A stretch of 31,948 nt of DNA, taken from Gnetum montanum (Eukaryota; Streptophyta; Gnetopsida; Gnetales; Gnetaceae). Location: the NCBI GenBank assembly GCA_015680685.1, contig MNCI01004480.1:387129-419076 (forward strand), given 5' to 3'. A program made the position numbers and the translations under genes. Shown here piece after piece: positions 21,746 through 31,667 of this stretch (positions are counted from its first letter, which is position 1; each line of letters opens with the position of its first letter). The notes under the pieces were generated by a model. The model searched no databases. It was not told the DNA's origin and worked only from the letters and a program-made list of their open reading frames with translations.

Positions 21746-21915
21746 CACTTAGCATAGTGGTCATGACACTCATCTCTCAATTGGATAGTTGTGGGTTCAA
21801 TTTCTACCTATGCTCATGGTGTAACAATTGATTAGTGAGTTACACTACCTTTTTGTAAAGATAAGTTTTGCTACTAAACCTAATATCAGTTTGTACTAAT
21901 AATAATAATAATAAT
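21746..21915 (+). mobile_element. tRNA-derived SINE
   Basis: SINEs are short elements transcribed by RNA polymerase III and moved by LINE enzymes. An A-box-like TAGCATAGTGG is at 21750-21760 and a B-box-like GGTTCAATTTC at 21794-21804, a usual spacing. GCATAG (21752) and CTATGC (about 21807-21812) could pair like an acceptor stem. About 90 bp of non-tRNA body follows, then a (TAA)6 tail at 21897-21915. CTTGCACTTA before and CTTCACTAA after may be a decayed target duplication. Confidence 0.65.
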
Positions 21916-22146
21916 CCTTCACTAATCTTTCATAGATTATTTTGTGCTCTAAGAATGTGGAAGGCCCCAAGGCCCCTTTTTAATTTTCTAGGTTTAGGAG
22001 TAAAAATTATTTATACCCTTTTAATTAAGCAATAAATTCAACATATATACTTGAGAAACACTACAAATATAGATTGAGGATATGGAACTACCTATGTACC
22101 TTATTACACCATGAATTCCTAGTTGAGAGATCATGGTCTTCATATA
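21916..22146. other. Short unassigned interval before the LRR pseudogene
   Basis: AT-rich with one GGCCCCAAGGCCCC stretch near 21963-21978. It may hold the 5' flank of the LRR gene, but I see no promoter motif I can defend. Confidence 0.4.
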
Positions 22147-22392
22147 GATGCAGAGGCTGTTCTCTTAGATTTGAGTCATTGATTAAATTCAAGAGGAAAA
22201 ACCAATAATCCAAACAACACTCGTAGCCATTAGAATGAAGATGTTGCTACAATAAAGATGCTTTGATAACAACAACATTTAATTGTTGCAAAAAGCATCA
22301 TGATTGAGTTGTGTAGATATCTTCTTAGAAACTATAACATTCATAGGATCCATTTCTCCATATCTTGTTAGTTTATTATTTCTATAGCTACT
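22147..22392 (+). pseudogene. LRR receptor-like pseudogene, 5' fragment
   Basis: The part just before element 2 reads GSISPYLVSLLFL, a stop (TAG 22385-22387), then L. With the codons after element 2 it forms a normal plant leucine-rich repeat of the LxxLxxLxLxxNxxxxxIPxxIG type. Further upstream DAEAVLLDLS and LNSRGKTNNP resemble the N-terminal cap of LRR receptor kinases and receptor-like proteins, but stops and a frameshift near 22335 lie between. Such proteins sit in the plasma membrane and sense ligands. No kinase or membrane segment is present. The N-terminal part is less certain than the repeat. Confidence 0.65.
22388..22392. other. Left target-site duplication of element 2
   Basis: CTACT directly before LTR C, identical to 31536-31540 directly after LTR D. 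Five bases is the usual length for Ty3/gypsy insertions. Confidence 0.92.
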
Positions 22393-23241
22393 TGATGAAT
22401 CATGATTCATTAGGCTCCGATATCGGACCTGTGATATCGGATCCACAATATTGGGTACACGATATCACGTCTTGGCTAGCAATATCAAATACGCGATATC
22501 GTGACTCTTCTGTGGGCCTATAAATACACATGTAGACGCAAAGAGTCAATCAGTTAGTAGTTCAGTGAGAAGTTAGTTTTCATTTTTAGTTCTTCTCAAC
22601 CCTTTCTCCCAGTGCATGCCATAGTGTGATGATTGTAATTGTACGACACCTTTATTTGAGTGTGACGTACTTGGACACACACATGATCAGAAATAAAGAT
22701 TAAGATTCCTTCATCATTATAGCATTCACTTAGTTTAATTATTTAATTTTTATTCATTTTCTTAATTAATACTTCTTTACCCTCAACTGCTATCTCTATT
22801 ATTAAATGTGGAATGAGTATGACTTAATCACGAGCATTTAAGTGTGACTACTTGGTATCCTAGTGGCATACCTAGGATATGCGCTTGGTAATCTTAGTAG
22901 TAGTCATACACGAGGTCCAAGATGTGTATGGATGATTAAGGACGAATGATTATCACACTTAGGCTATCTTAGATTCTCTTCTCCCTTTCCCTCTTAGCTT
23001 CAAAAAAGTTATTTTCCATTGCCTCTAGAAGTAGCACTAGTCTAGGACCACATCATACACCTCACTCTGGACTAAACCATATGTGACAAAGCAAATACTA
23101 GTCTAGGTGGAGAGATAGCGAACTATGATCAACAAGTAACTATCTAGATACCACAACTAGCCCATATGTGGAGTTTGATTGGATCATGCATGAACACTCA
23201 TATTCATATGGTTGAGTGTAGGGGTACCTAGCCACTCATCA
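22393..23241 (+). repeat. LTR C, 5' LTR of element 2
   Basis: 849 bp, TGATGAATCATG to CACTCATCA. The GATATC-type array is at 22418-22504, TATAAATA at 22519-22526 and AATAAA at 22692-22697. It aligns end to end with LTR D. Confidence 0.93.
22418..22504 (+). promoter_or_regulatory. GATATC-type repeat array in LTR C
   Basis: Six units of about 14-19 nt, each with GATATC or a one-base variant (AATATC, AATATT), for example GATATCGGATCCAC and AATATTGGGTACAC, lie 15-100 bp before the TATA box. Equivalent arrays are at 2231-2270, 10528-10602 and 30711-30796. This is the place where U3 enhancers of LTR elements sit; the binding protein is unknown. Confidence 0.65.
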
Positions 23242-23242
23242 T

Positions 23243-23260
23243 TAGCACCATTGTTGGGGA
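23243..23260 (+). other. Primer-binding site of element 2
   Basis: TAGCACCATTGTTGGGGA, one base after the LTR. It is the same type as in element 1, with the second base changed G to A. Confidence 0.72.
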
Positions 23261-23378
23261 CAGTGTTAGTTATTTAGACTAGTTATATCATAAAATATTT
23301 CTGTAACAAGTATTAATGATATATCATTTAGAAAAGAAATTAAATTAAATTCAATTAATTCACACATTACTCACAACA

Positions 23379-25704
23379 ATGTCTCTCTCACATGACTATG
23401 CTAACACCACAACTAGTGAGGCAATTCATTGGAGAACTAATGAATTATATGATGAAGACAAAGTTTGGAGTACTCAACTTTATGTAGGAATTCCATATGT
23501 TCATGAGTATCCCAATGATACTCAAGGATCCTTGTCAACCAACTCTAACACCTCTAGTAAGGATGGGACAACCCATAGAATGAGGAGGCTCAAAAGGCCT
23601 AAGACCTTCTCAATAACTAACAAGAATCTGTTAGGGGATGATTGGAAAACTTACAAAAGTTAGACAAGTTTTTTAGTTCTTTCTCTTCCTCTACTCCTTC
23701 AATGTTAGATTGTGACATGGATGACTATCTTTCAAGGGATCAACATAAAACTAAAAATTCAGCTCACAAAGAAAATCGAGAATGCCAACATGAACAAGGA
23801 CAACATCATCTCAACTTGCAAACTCACAACCTACTTAGTGATGATGAACCCTTGCTGGCCACTAAGAGCCTAATTCCTATACAAGAGGTTGTTTGAATAT
23901 CCTGCAGGCATTGCAAAGAAATTTTTCTACCTAGGCTTGATTTGAACAACTTTCCTAAGTCTTCTAGAGGCTATGATTTAGATCCACAACATCACTTACA
24001 AGCCTTCCATGATGCCTGTGTATGGAACAATATTGATAATGAATGACAAAAACTTAAGCTCTTTCCTATGACAATCGTTGGCCAAGCAAAAGTGTGGTAC
24101 AGATCCTTAAAACCAAAATCAATCTGTAGTTGGCCAACAATGGTACAACTCTTTACTGAACGATATCAAACCTATGCCAGAGTGTCGACCTTGAGGAGAC
24201 AAATCCAAGAATGGAAATAAGGATAACATGAACCCTTGGATGTGGCCTTAGATAGATATTATTCATTGTTAAATAAATGCCCAGGCCATGGGTTTTCCAA
24301 GGAAAGGCTAATGTACCACATCATGTATGGGCTCTGTAATGAAATAAGGGAAACCCTAAGGATGTATGCTTGAGGTCAACTATACGAGCTACAAACCCAT
24401 CAACTCCAAGAGCTTATTAAGTAGGTAGAAAAAGAAGAAGGAGAAATGGCTAAATGGGAGAATGTTGAAAGCTCTCAATAGGACCAAAATCTTGAATTAG
24501 CAAAGGTCCATAACCATAAAGAGGAGAAATCAGCTCACCTTGAGGAAGTACAACCATTTCTACCTTTGCTAATGCAACAATCACTAGATGAAATTGAGGA
24601 AAAGATTAATAAGATGATGGAATGGGTGCATGGAAAATATGGAGAATATGCTAACAATAGTAGAGGTAAAACTATGCCAAATCAAGAAATAGGACAGGAC
24701 ACCATGCAACAATCAGAATAAAGGGTAGAAGATAATAAGAATAAGAACTCAACTACCAACTTCACATATCAATGTAACATTTGTCTATACAATCACCGTA
24801 AAGGCCAATGCCTAGTTTTGTCACATTTACATGAGCATTGGGGAGGAATCTTACAGCCAAATTTTGTACAGAAATATTGAGTTCAAGCATAGTGGCAAAA
24901 GTCCCAGTCATGGGGGAGGCCATCGCCAACCCAACCATATCCTTTGTATGTCCCAATGCCAAATGCTTACTATGTTCAACACCTTGTTTCTCCAACTGGA
25001 TCATCATCCTCTACTTCACCTCATCATTATCATTCTCTGGAATACTATCCACTCATACCCTATCTGACAAGGTCACCACCTCATGTACCTTACACTTTTC
25101 CTCAACAACAATATTCTCATCCTTCACCTCCTTCTACATTTCCACTAATTGTACTAGAAGGTTTTGCACCACAACACCAACCTATGAATGCTACTTGTGC
25201 TACTACTATCAATAGTAGTGGAAGTACTCAAAAGCACCCTTTCTTTAGGCATGGCTATAAAAAGAAGTAGCACGATGCTAAACCCACTGCATCTTCCAAC
25301 CCAGTGCAAGTTCAACATTGTGATGCATCCTTCTCCTCAAACTCAACACCTTGTGTTATCTTATCAATGCCACCAATCAATACTCCAACAACTATGCAAC
25401 CCATTGAATATAACCATAGAGGGGGACACATTCATCATTGCATGCCATCTTATGGTCAAGGGTGGCATAGTGCGGTAGCTCTTTATCCCATGACCCCATC
25501 ATATAACCTACCCTACTATGTCTATCATGGTTAAGTGTGTGAACCCCAATATGGGTACATTCCAACCACAACATCAAAAGACACCCAGTGGTTTGGATAT
25601 GACTAGGTCCCAATATTTTCAAATTGCATGGATCCAACCCTTCCATTTATTAATTCTCACTATGATCAAAAGTTTAGTTATGGTTGATATCCTCCATTCT
25701 AATA
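23379..25704 (+). pseudogene. gag remnant of element 2
   Basis: ATG at 23379 (MSLSHDYANTTTSEAIHWR) and probable stop TAA at 25702-25704 after YPPF. The acidic head (23379-23900) is better preserved than in element 1. The gag core follows in pieces from about 23920 to 24400 (FPKSSRGYDLD, AKVWYRSLKP, FTERYQTYARVSTLRRQIQEW, EPLDVALDRYYSLLNKC). A Lys/Glu-rich region and the CCHC knuckle (CNICLYNHRKGQC, about 24774-24815) come next, then the Ser/Pro/Thr/His-rich tail to WFGYD and SYGGYPPF. Stops are mostly TAG/TAA/TGA at former Gln or Trp codons. Confidence 0.8.
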
Positions 25705-26253
25705 AGTAGAATTAATGAATTTTTTTCCTTTTCTTTAATTTTAAAATTTTTTATTTTCAAATTTTTCATCTTTCAATTTGTTGTTTTATCTTTTTATTCA
25801 TTATTTTTCCTTTTTATTTATTGTTTTGCCTTTTGATCTTTTTATGAGTAATCTCATCTATGAATAAAACACTCATGTGACTCATTGGTTGAGGTATTAT
25901 TCTATGCTATCAAGTCTCAGGTGACTAAGTACTTGGACAATGAGCCCATCACATCCACCCAACCATTCTATTAATAAGAGGTTCTACTTTCGGTATGATG
26001 ATATTCTTGATAAAATTAAAACTTAAAGTAATTTTATGCTCATTATACCTAGAGCAAAGAAGGATGGACAAAGAGAGAATGACCAGGGTGTGACATCAAG
26101 GGAACTTGTGGATTCTCTTTGGTGACATTTGTAGGAGTTACCATGTAGCCTGGGTGTACTAGGATCCTTGTAGATTTAACGAAAAATGGAAGTAAGAGTA
26201 ATAAGGTCACTCAATGAAAAAAAACACGCAATGCTATTCTAAGGGATCCCACT

Positions 26254-26281
26254 GGAAAGACATGCACCCATGCCTGAAGGT
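26254..26281 (+). promoter_or_regulatory. Conserved segment with donor-like end, element 2
   Basis: Identical over 28 bases to 6026-6053 of element 1. The end CTGAAG/GTAGGC is a good match to a plant 5' splice site (exon end 26279). The acceptor candidate at 27726/27727 would give a 1.45-kb intron. Confidence 0.45.
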
Positions 26282-27163
26282 AGGCAGCTTCTCTAGATTC
26301 CACATCAAGAAAAAAATAAAAAGAAAGAAAAAGTAATAAGAAGAGTGTGCCAAAGCAACCACACAAAAAGAAAAAAAATTTGAAAAGATCAAGATCAAAG
26401 TGCCGCAAAGCAATTTTGAATCACTCCTACCTTAGACAAAATGCCAAGTGATCATACACCTTGCTGTCATGATCCTCTTATGGTTGTCCATCATTGAATG
26501 AAATAATGCGATGTCACTGATCAAAGGAATGGACTTGGTCTTGATTTTGGAGTGACAGGCTAATGACACATTAATCACATCCTACACTGAAGATTCATTG
26601 TGCCCTGGGTCAGTTACCTCTTGTCCTAATCTTTGAAATCCCTTCTACAATTCACCTCATCTCCCTGTCCATGTATTTGTGACTTGTGTCTTGTGTAGCA
26701 TTGAATTCATACTTCATCATGGTGGTATCTACATGTGTGTGTTTTGTGGAGCTATTGTGGATTACATTTAACCCCTCTAGTACCTACAGACATTTTGAGG
26801 TGTGGTTACGCAAGGGCATTATAGGTTGTAACCTGCTTTGGGGAGGACCCACTTGCATGACTTTTGTAATTTAAATTTGTTGCACATCATCACATCATTT
26901 TATACCCTTTGAGTACTACATACTAATGGTATTCTTTCCCTTAACATCCTTCCAGTTTAACCATTCTTATGTACCAAAACATGTCCTTTTTTTTCATCTA
27001 ACTTATGAACTTCATTGTCACATCCTACCCCATTATACTTTTTATGCCTTTTGATCTATTTAACAATACCCTAGACTATTCACGTTGATCTCGAATCCTT
27101 CATTTTTGACCTTGAAATTTCAGAAATTCATCAATTTTTCTAAGTGCCCTATTTTAAATAGGT

Positions 27164-27203
27164 CATGATATTTGGGCCATGCTATTGGGTACATGATATC
27201 GTG
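27164..27203 (+). promoter_or_regulatory. Internal GATATC-type repeat array, element 2 (degraded)
   Basis: GATATTTGGGCCAT, GCTATTGGGTACAT and GATATCGTG in tandem, at the position equivalent to 6942-7016 of element 1. A TATATATA stretch follows at about 27214-27222. Confidence 0.45.
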
Positions 27204-27726
27204 TTAAAAAAATTATATATATGGACCCCCTAGTGCATGTCAACATTAGTCTCAACTATGCACACGAGGGGAGTTTTTCAAATTTTCTTCCATGAATTGT
27301 GACTTGCACACCTCTTGCTCAACCAACCATAACTTGCACGCTAGCGCTTCGATTCTCATTTTGATCAAACATACCTAAAACCAGAGTGTTCAGCTTAGTC
27401 ATGGGGGAAGGGTACACTTCAAATCACGCATAAATTTTTTGAAATTCATCATCGCCCGAAGAATACTATAAAGGGTAATTGATTATAAAAATGATAAAAA
27501 TGTTGCCAAAAATAATCTTATCTCCTTACCTACACTGGGAAATTAAATATTAAATCCATCTAATCAAATTGGGCCCAATATTAAAACTTTTAGGGGACAT
27601 TTTCACAAAACATTTCTTAACTTTGAATTACACGAAATAAGAAAACGAACTCATTAAGGTAAGAAGTAAGGTATAACTTAACTTTTGTAAACAACCTTAC
27701 TAATGATCAGCCTCGTGTGATTGTAG

Positions 27727-30498
27727 ATGGCCCCTAAATGTGGATAATAAGAAGGACCCTCTCAAGGTGTGTCTAAGTGACCAAGGAGAGGCAGAGGCCA
27801 GGCGTCTCCTAAGAGATGTGCAAAGTAGGAGGTGTAATCGTTTAGCATCCATCAAGAGCCTCCAGCTACTATGCAATCAAGATAGGTAGAAGCAGGAGCT
27901 ACTAAAGTTCCTAAATAGCTACAACATCTCATGTTGTTCCTAGAGTGTTTTTAGGCCATCCATGAAAGGTCCACGTTGGCAACTGTGATCATGGAATTGA
28001 ACTTTGGACCTTTCACAGAGTTCTCTCCTAAGGCTATTAGGGACCAACTCAAAGGGTCCCCATTATGGCCCATCCTCTCTAAAAGTGGTGCCTGGTACTT
28101 AGGAGAAACATACCAATTTTTTCATAATAAAGAAGAAGACACCACAGTTGACATTGGTGGTGTGTCTATAGATTTTTCTGCCAAGGTCATTTTGGAAGTG
28201 TTAAACCTTTCGAATATAGGGCCAAAAGTTACTCACCTATCCACTTGCTTCGATGCTGATGCACAAAGAATTTGGTTGGATAGGATGTACGACAAAGAGG
28301 ACAAGACATATGGGGAGTTGATACTAGAAGAAAGAATATATTTTAAAATTGGCACCTATCACATCTTTCCCATGAAAGGATTGAATAGAATCTCCAAGTA
28401 TGCGGCTAGAGGAAGTGCTATATTGATGGCCAAGGTTAATGCTAACCTACCCCACTTATACCTTATGGAGGTTCTAAGGTGATTTCAGGAACACAAGCCA
28501 GGGAAGTTTGCATTGCCCTTTCCTTCTCTGATCAGGAAGCTGTGCAGATGTGCTAGAATTCTAAGGTGCACTAATGATATCCCCAGAAAGGCCCAAAATG
28601 GTTCATTCATTAAATTACTAAAGCCACTAACCCAAAGGAAGAGTGTTGGTGAGACATTGGAGCTAGAACAGATGGTGGGGCCCATTGCAACTCAAACTAT
28701 AGGGCCTAGCCAACTCCCAAGTACAAGGCCTAGTCAATAGCAAGGAGTAGGACCTAGCATGAGCTAGTGAGACAAACCACCACCACTGCTGTAGGATTAT
28801 CGACTATTGATGAGCCATCTCAGTGCCATCATTGAGATGGTCAGTTGGGGAAGTCATGATGATGCTAATCTCTTCTGTGTCATCAATGATGTCTTACGAC
28901 CTACAGTTTCTATAGATCACATACAGGGTGAGGTGTCCATTCAAACAGGAGGAGAGGAGATGCATTAGTTACAATAGATTTTAGGGAACGATGCATCCTT
29001 GTAGGTGCAACTACAAACTAGTGAAGGGGCCACAATAGTGATCATCCAACACCAAGATGTAGTAGGAGTTGTATAAGTGGTCACAGATGACATCAAGGAA
29101 TCCTTCAATGTCCCTGTTGTGCCATCAATAGATTTCACAGGAGCACGCAATGCTCAAACTTTGGTCGGTCCCTCAATGACTCCTACAGAGCATGAGGATG
29201 TTCTTTATTGGTTACTGTAGATAGGACAAGTAATGATGTCCTTGTTTGACATCCCACACGATGTCACAACAATGCAATTAGACCTCATCTCCACCAAAGG
29301 AAAGCTAGTCATGGTAGAGGTTAGGGCTGAGCATGCAGAGGCAGAGTTGGTAAGACTCCAAGAAAGGCTTGTTACCCTACAAGCTACATAGTGGGACCCA
29401 TCTCAATTCATCCCAGTAGACTAGCTGCACACTTTTAGGATAGAGCAGCTCAATAAACTATTGGTGGATAATAAAAGAGTAGTGGAGGAGAAGGATAAGG
29501 CTGATTGGGATGCTTCCAAGGCATAAGCACAAACATACGCGCATGCTAAAGCACTCAAGGCCTTACAAGAAGAAAATAAATAGCTTGCCATGGATAATCT
29601 TTGGTTGATCACTGGAGAAATAGAAAAATGTTCTTGAAGAAAATTTTCAACAGTTACAAGAATAGTTGATCAAGCTCAACCAAGACATGAATCGCTTGGC
29701 CAGAGAGAATCGAACCCTCTCAATGGAGGAGGTATGCCCAATCCATCAAAAGATAGCCATTGAAATAAGTGCATGGAAAAACAAGACCAAACGACATAAA
29801 AAATTAAATGAACATTTCAGAGACCAGGTGAGAATGTATAAGCAAGTCATCGAGAAAAAGATCCATATGGCCAAGGCCCACATTAACACATTTAGTGCTC
29901 AACACACTGATTGGCGGGCCATATTGGACACATATGCATTCATGCACTAGGTAGAGCTCAAAAGCCAGGACTTGTAGATCCAAGATCTTACAGAGTACAT
30001 GGAATTGGCAAACTTGCGATATGCCAAGCTAGCCATGTTAACTGCAGGATGTCCAAGGATAGAGTTGGAGAAGCAGGTAGCTACCACCTACGCCAAATAT
30101 GAAACATAATTTGTAGAACATAAGAAAAAATTGCAAAGGCTAGAAGTCACAAGTTCTGAATTGGAAGTGGTTAAGGCTAGCTACCAAGGGTAGAAAGATG
30201 TTACGGTAGACTTGGGTTGATAGCTTACAGATTACTAAGACTACAAGGATAAAGCTAGAGCCTATGAGGAGGAACGACCTAGTACATCAAAGTAAATCAA
30301 ATGTTTTCACAACTACCATGTCCATGGGAAGTGTTGAATCCATCAAACATTGGAGCATTAGCATGGATGGCATAGGATCCCTGAACCAAAAAGGAAAAAC
30401 TCTAGGCACTCCTTTAGAGCCATCAAATCCCAAAACCTGGAGCATAAGACAAGGGGAAGCAACCCATGGAGGAGCCACCACCACCTAAAACCACATGA
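27727..30498 (+). pseudogene. aORF remnant of element 2 (unknown protein, about 920 codons)
   Basis: Same protein as in elements 1 and 3. The start ATG at 27727 is preceded by GATTGTAG; the probable stop is TGA at 30496-30498. The best open stretch (27976-28482) holds ELNFGPFTEFSP, GSPLWPILSKSGAWYLGETY, VDIGGVSIDFSAK, TYGELILEERIYFKIGTYHI, MKGLNRISKYAARGSA and NLPHLYLMEVLR, then LPFPSLIRKLCRCARIL after a stop. Next are a Pro/Thr/Gln linker (28600-28770), a second globular part (IEMVSWGSHDDANLF, VSIDHIQGEVSIQTGG, about 28830-29200), and a long coiled coil (29290-30280; frame 29666-29950 has KLNEHFRDQVRMYKQVIEKK). No catalytic motif is evident. A structural, nucleic-acid-binding or trans-acting role is possible; I assign none. 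Confidence 0.8.
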
Positions 30499-30685
30499 GT
30501 TCTAATAAAATTTTGCAATTTTTTAATTTTGTGTTCGTGTCCCAATTTTGTTCTATTCAATTCTCCACTACAACATGAATAATTCCTAGTCAGTTAATAA
30601 TACCATACCTATCCACTATGTAATCAATGGGGCTTATCCTCATTTTTTATAACTCAAGGGTGAGTTTTCATTTAGTCATGGGGTA

Positions 30686-31535
30686 TGATGAATCATGATT
30701 CATTAGGCTCTGATATTGGACTTGCGATATTGGATCCATGATATCGGGTACACGATATGATGGCCTGGCTAGTGATATCAGATACATGATATCATGACTC
30801 CTATGTGGGCCTATAAATACACATGTAGGTGCAAGGAGTTAGTCAATCAGTAGTTCAGTTAGAAGTTAGTTTTCTTTTCTAGTTCTTCTCAATCCTTTAT
30901 CCCAGTGCATGTCCACAGTGTGATGATTGTAATTATAAGACATCTTTATTCGAGTGTGATGTACTTGGATATGCACATGACTAGAAATAAAGATAGAGAT
31001 TCCTTCATCATTGCAGCATTCACTTAGTTTAATTATTTAATTTTTATTTGTTTTCTTAATTAATACTTCTTTACCATTAACTCTTATCTCTGTTATTAAA
31101 TAGGAAATGAGTATGACTTAATCATAAGCATTTAAGTGTGACTACTTGGTATCCCAATGGCGTACCTAGGATATGTGATTGGTAATCCCAATAGTAGTCA
31201 TACATGATGTCCAAGATGTGTATGGATGATTAAGGATGGATTCTCATCACACTTAGGCTAGCTTAGATTCTCTTCTTCCTTTCCCTCTTAGCTTAAACAA
31301 AGTTATTTTCCATTGCCTCTAGGAGTAGCACTAGTCCAGGGCCACATCATACACCTCACTCTGGACTAAACCATACATGAAAAAGCAAATACTAGTCTAG
31401 GTGGGAAGATAGTGAACTAAGATCAACAAGTAATTATCTAGATACCACAACTAGCCTATCTGTGGAGTTCAACTGGATCATGCGTGAATGCTCGTATTTG
31501 TATGGTTGAGTGTAGGGGCACCTAGCCACTCATCA
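30686..31535 (+). repeat. LTR D, 3' LTR of element 2
   Basis: 850 bp, TGATGAATCATG to CACTCATCA. CATGGGG (30678-30683) just before it is the probable polypurine tract. GATATC array at 30711-30796, TATAAATA at 30812-30819, AATAAA at 30986-30991. In the first 300 bases it differs from LTR C at clearly more than one position in ten, mostly transitions, so the insertion is not recent. Confidence 0.93.
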
Positions 31536-31540
31536 CTACT
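31536..31540. other. Right target-site duplication of element 2
   Basis: CTACT, identical to 22388-22392. Confidence 0.92.
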
Positions 31541-31667
31541 TGATATTCGAAATAACTCTTTCTCTAGGAAGATCCCATCTTCCATAGGAAAATCACATAG
31601 GCTTATAACATTGAATGTCCATACCAACTATTATGATGGTTCAATTCCTTTCATCATAGGTAACTGT
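31541..31667 (+). pseudogene. LRR receptor-like pseudogene, 3' fragment
   Basis: Continues the reading frame of 22346-22392 across the element 2 insertion: after the shared LL, DIRNNSFSRKIPSSIGK completes one leucine-rich repeat and SHRLITLNVHTNYYDGSIPF with IIGNC forms the next. Consensus positions N, G/S-I-P and the spaced Leu residues are in place. The frame then meets TGG TGA at the start of a CpG-rich sequence, so the gene is cut a second time. No stop lies within this fragment. Confidence 0.85.

Larger units (their letters stand above)
25705..27726 (+). other. Non-coding interval between gag and aORF, element 2
   Basis: Collinear with 5524-7544 of element 1. T-rich stretch (25715-25840), CCATTCTATTAATAAGAGG near 25963-25982, conserved donor-like segment (26254-26281), purine-rich run (about 26307-26400), GGGGAGGACCCACTTGCATG near 26841-26860, degraded GATATC-type array (27164-27203). 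It ends with TTACTAAT and TTGTAG before the aORF ATG. No pol motif in any frame I read. Confidence 0.8.
22393..31535 (+). mobile_element. Element 2: pol-less Ty3/gypsy LTR retrotransposon, in an LRR pseudogene
   Basis: A 9.14-kb element with LTR C (22393-23241), primer-binding site, gag remnant (23379-25704), non-coding interval, aORF remnant (27727-30498), G-rich tract and LTR D (30686-31535). It is collinear with element 1 over its whole length, lacks pol at the same place, and has a perfect 5-bp target duplication. Its LTRs form a subgroup distinct from those of element 1 (after the array GTGGGCCTATAAATACAC versus GTTAGCCTATAAATATAG). Confidence 0.92.

Noticed and set aside
21750-21812. 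A functional tRNA gene
   Set aside because: A and B boxes are present, but the anticodon arm and D arm do not fold cleanly and a SINE-like body with a TAA tail follows.
22418-22504. CRISPR-like repeat array
   Set aside because: The units are 14-19 nt without spacers, lie inside an LTR, and the sequence is plant retrotransposon DNA.
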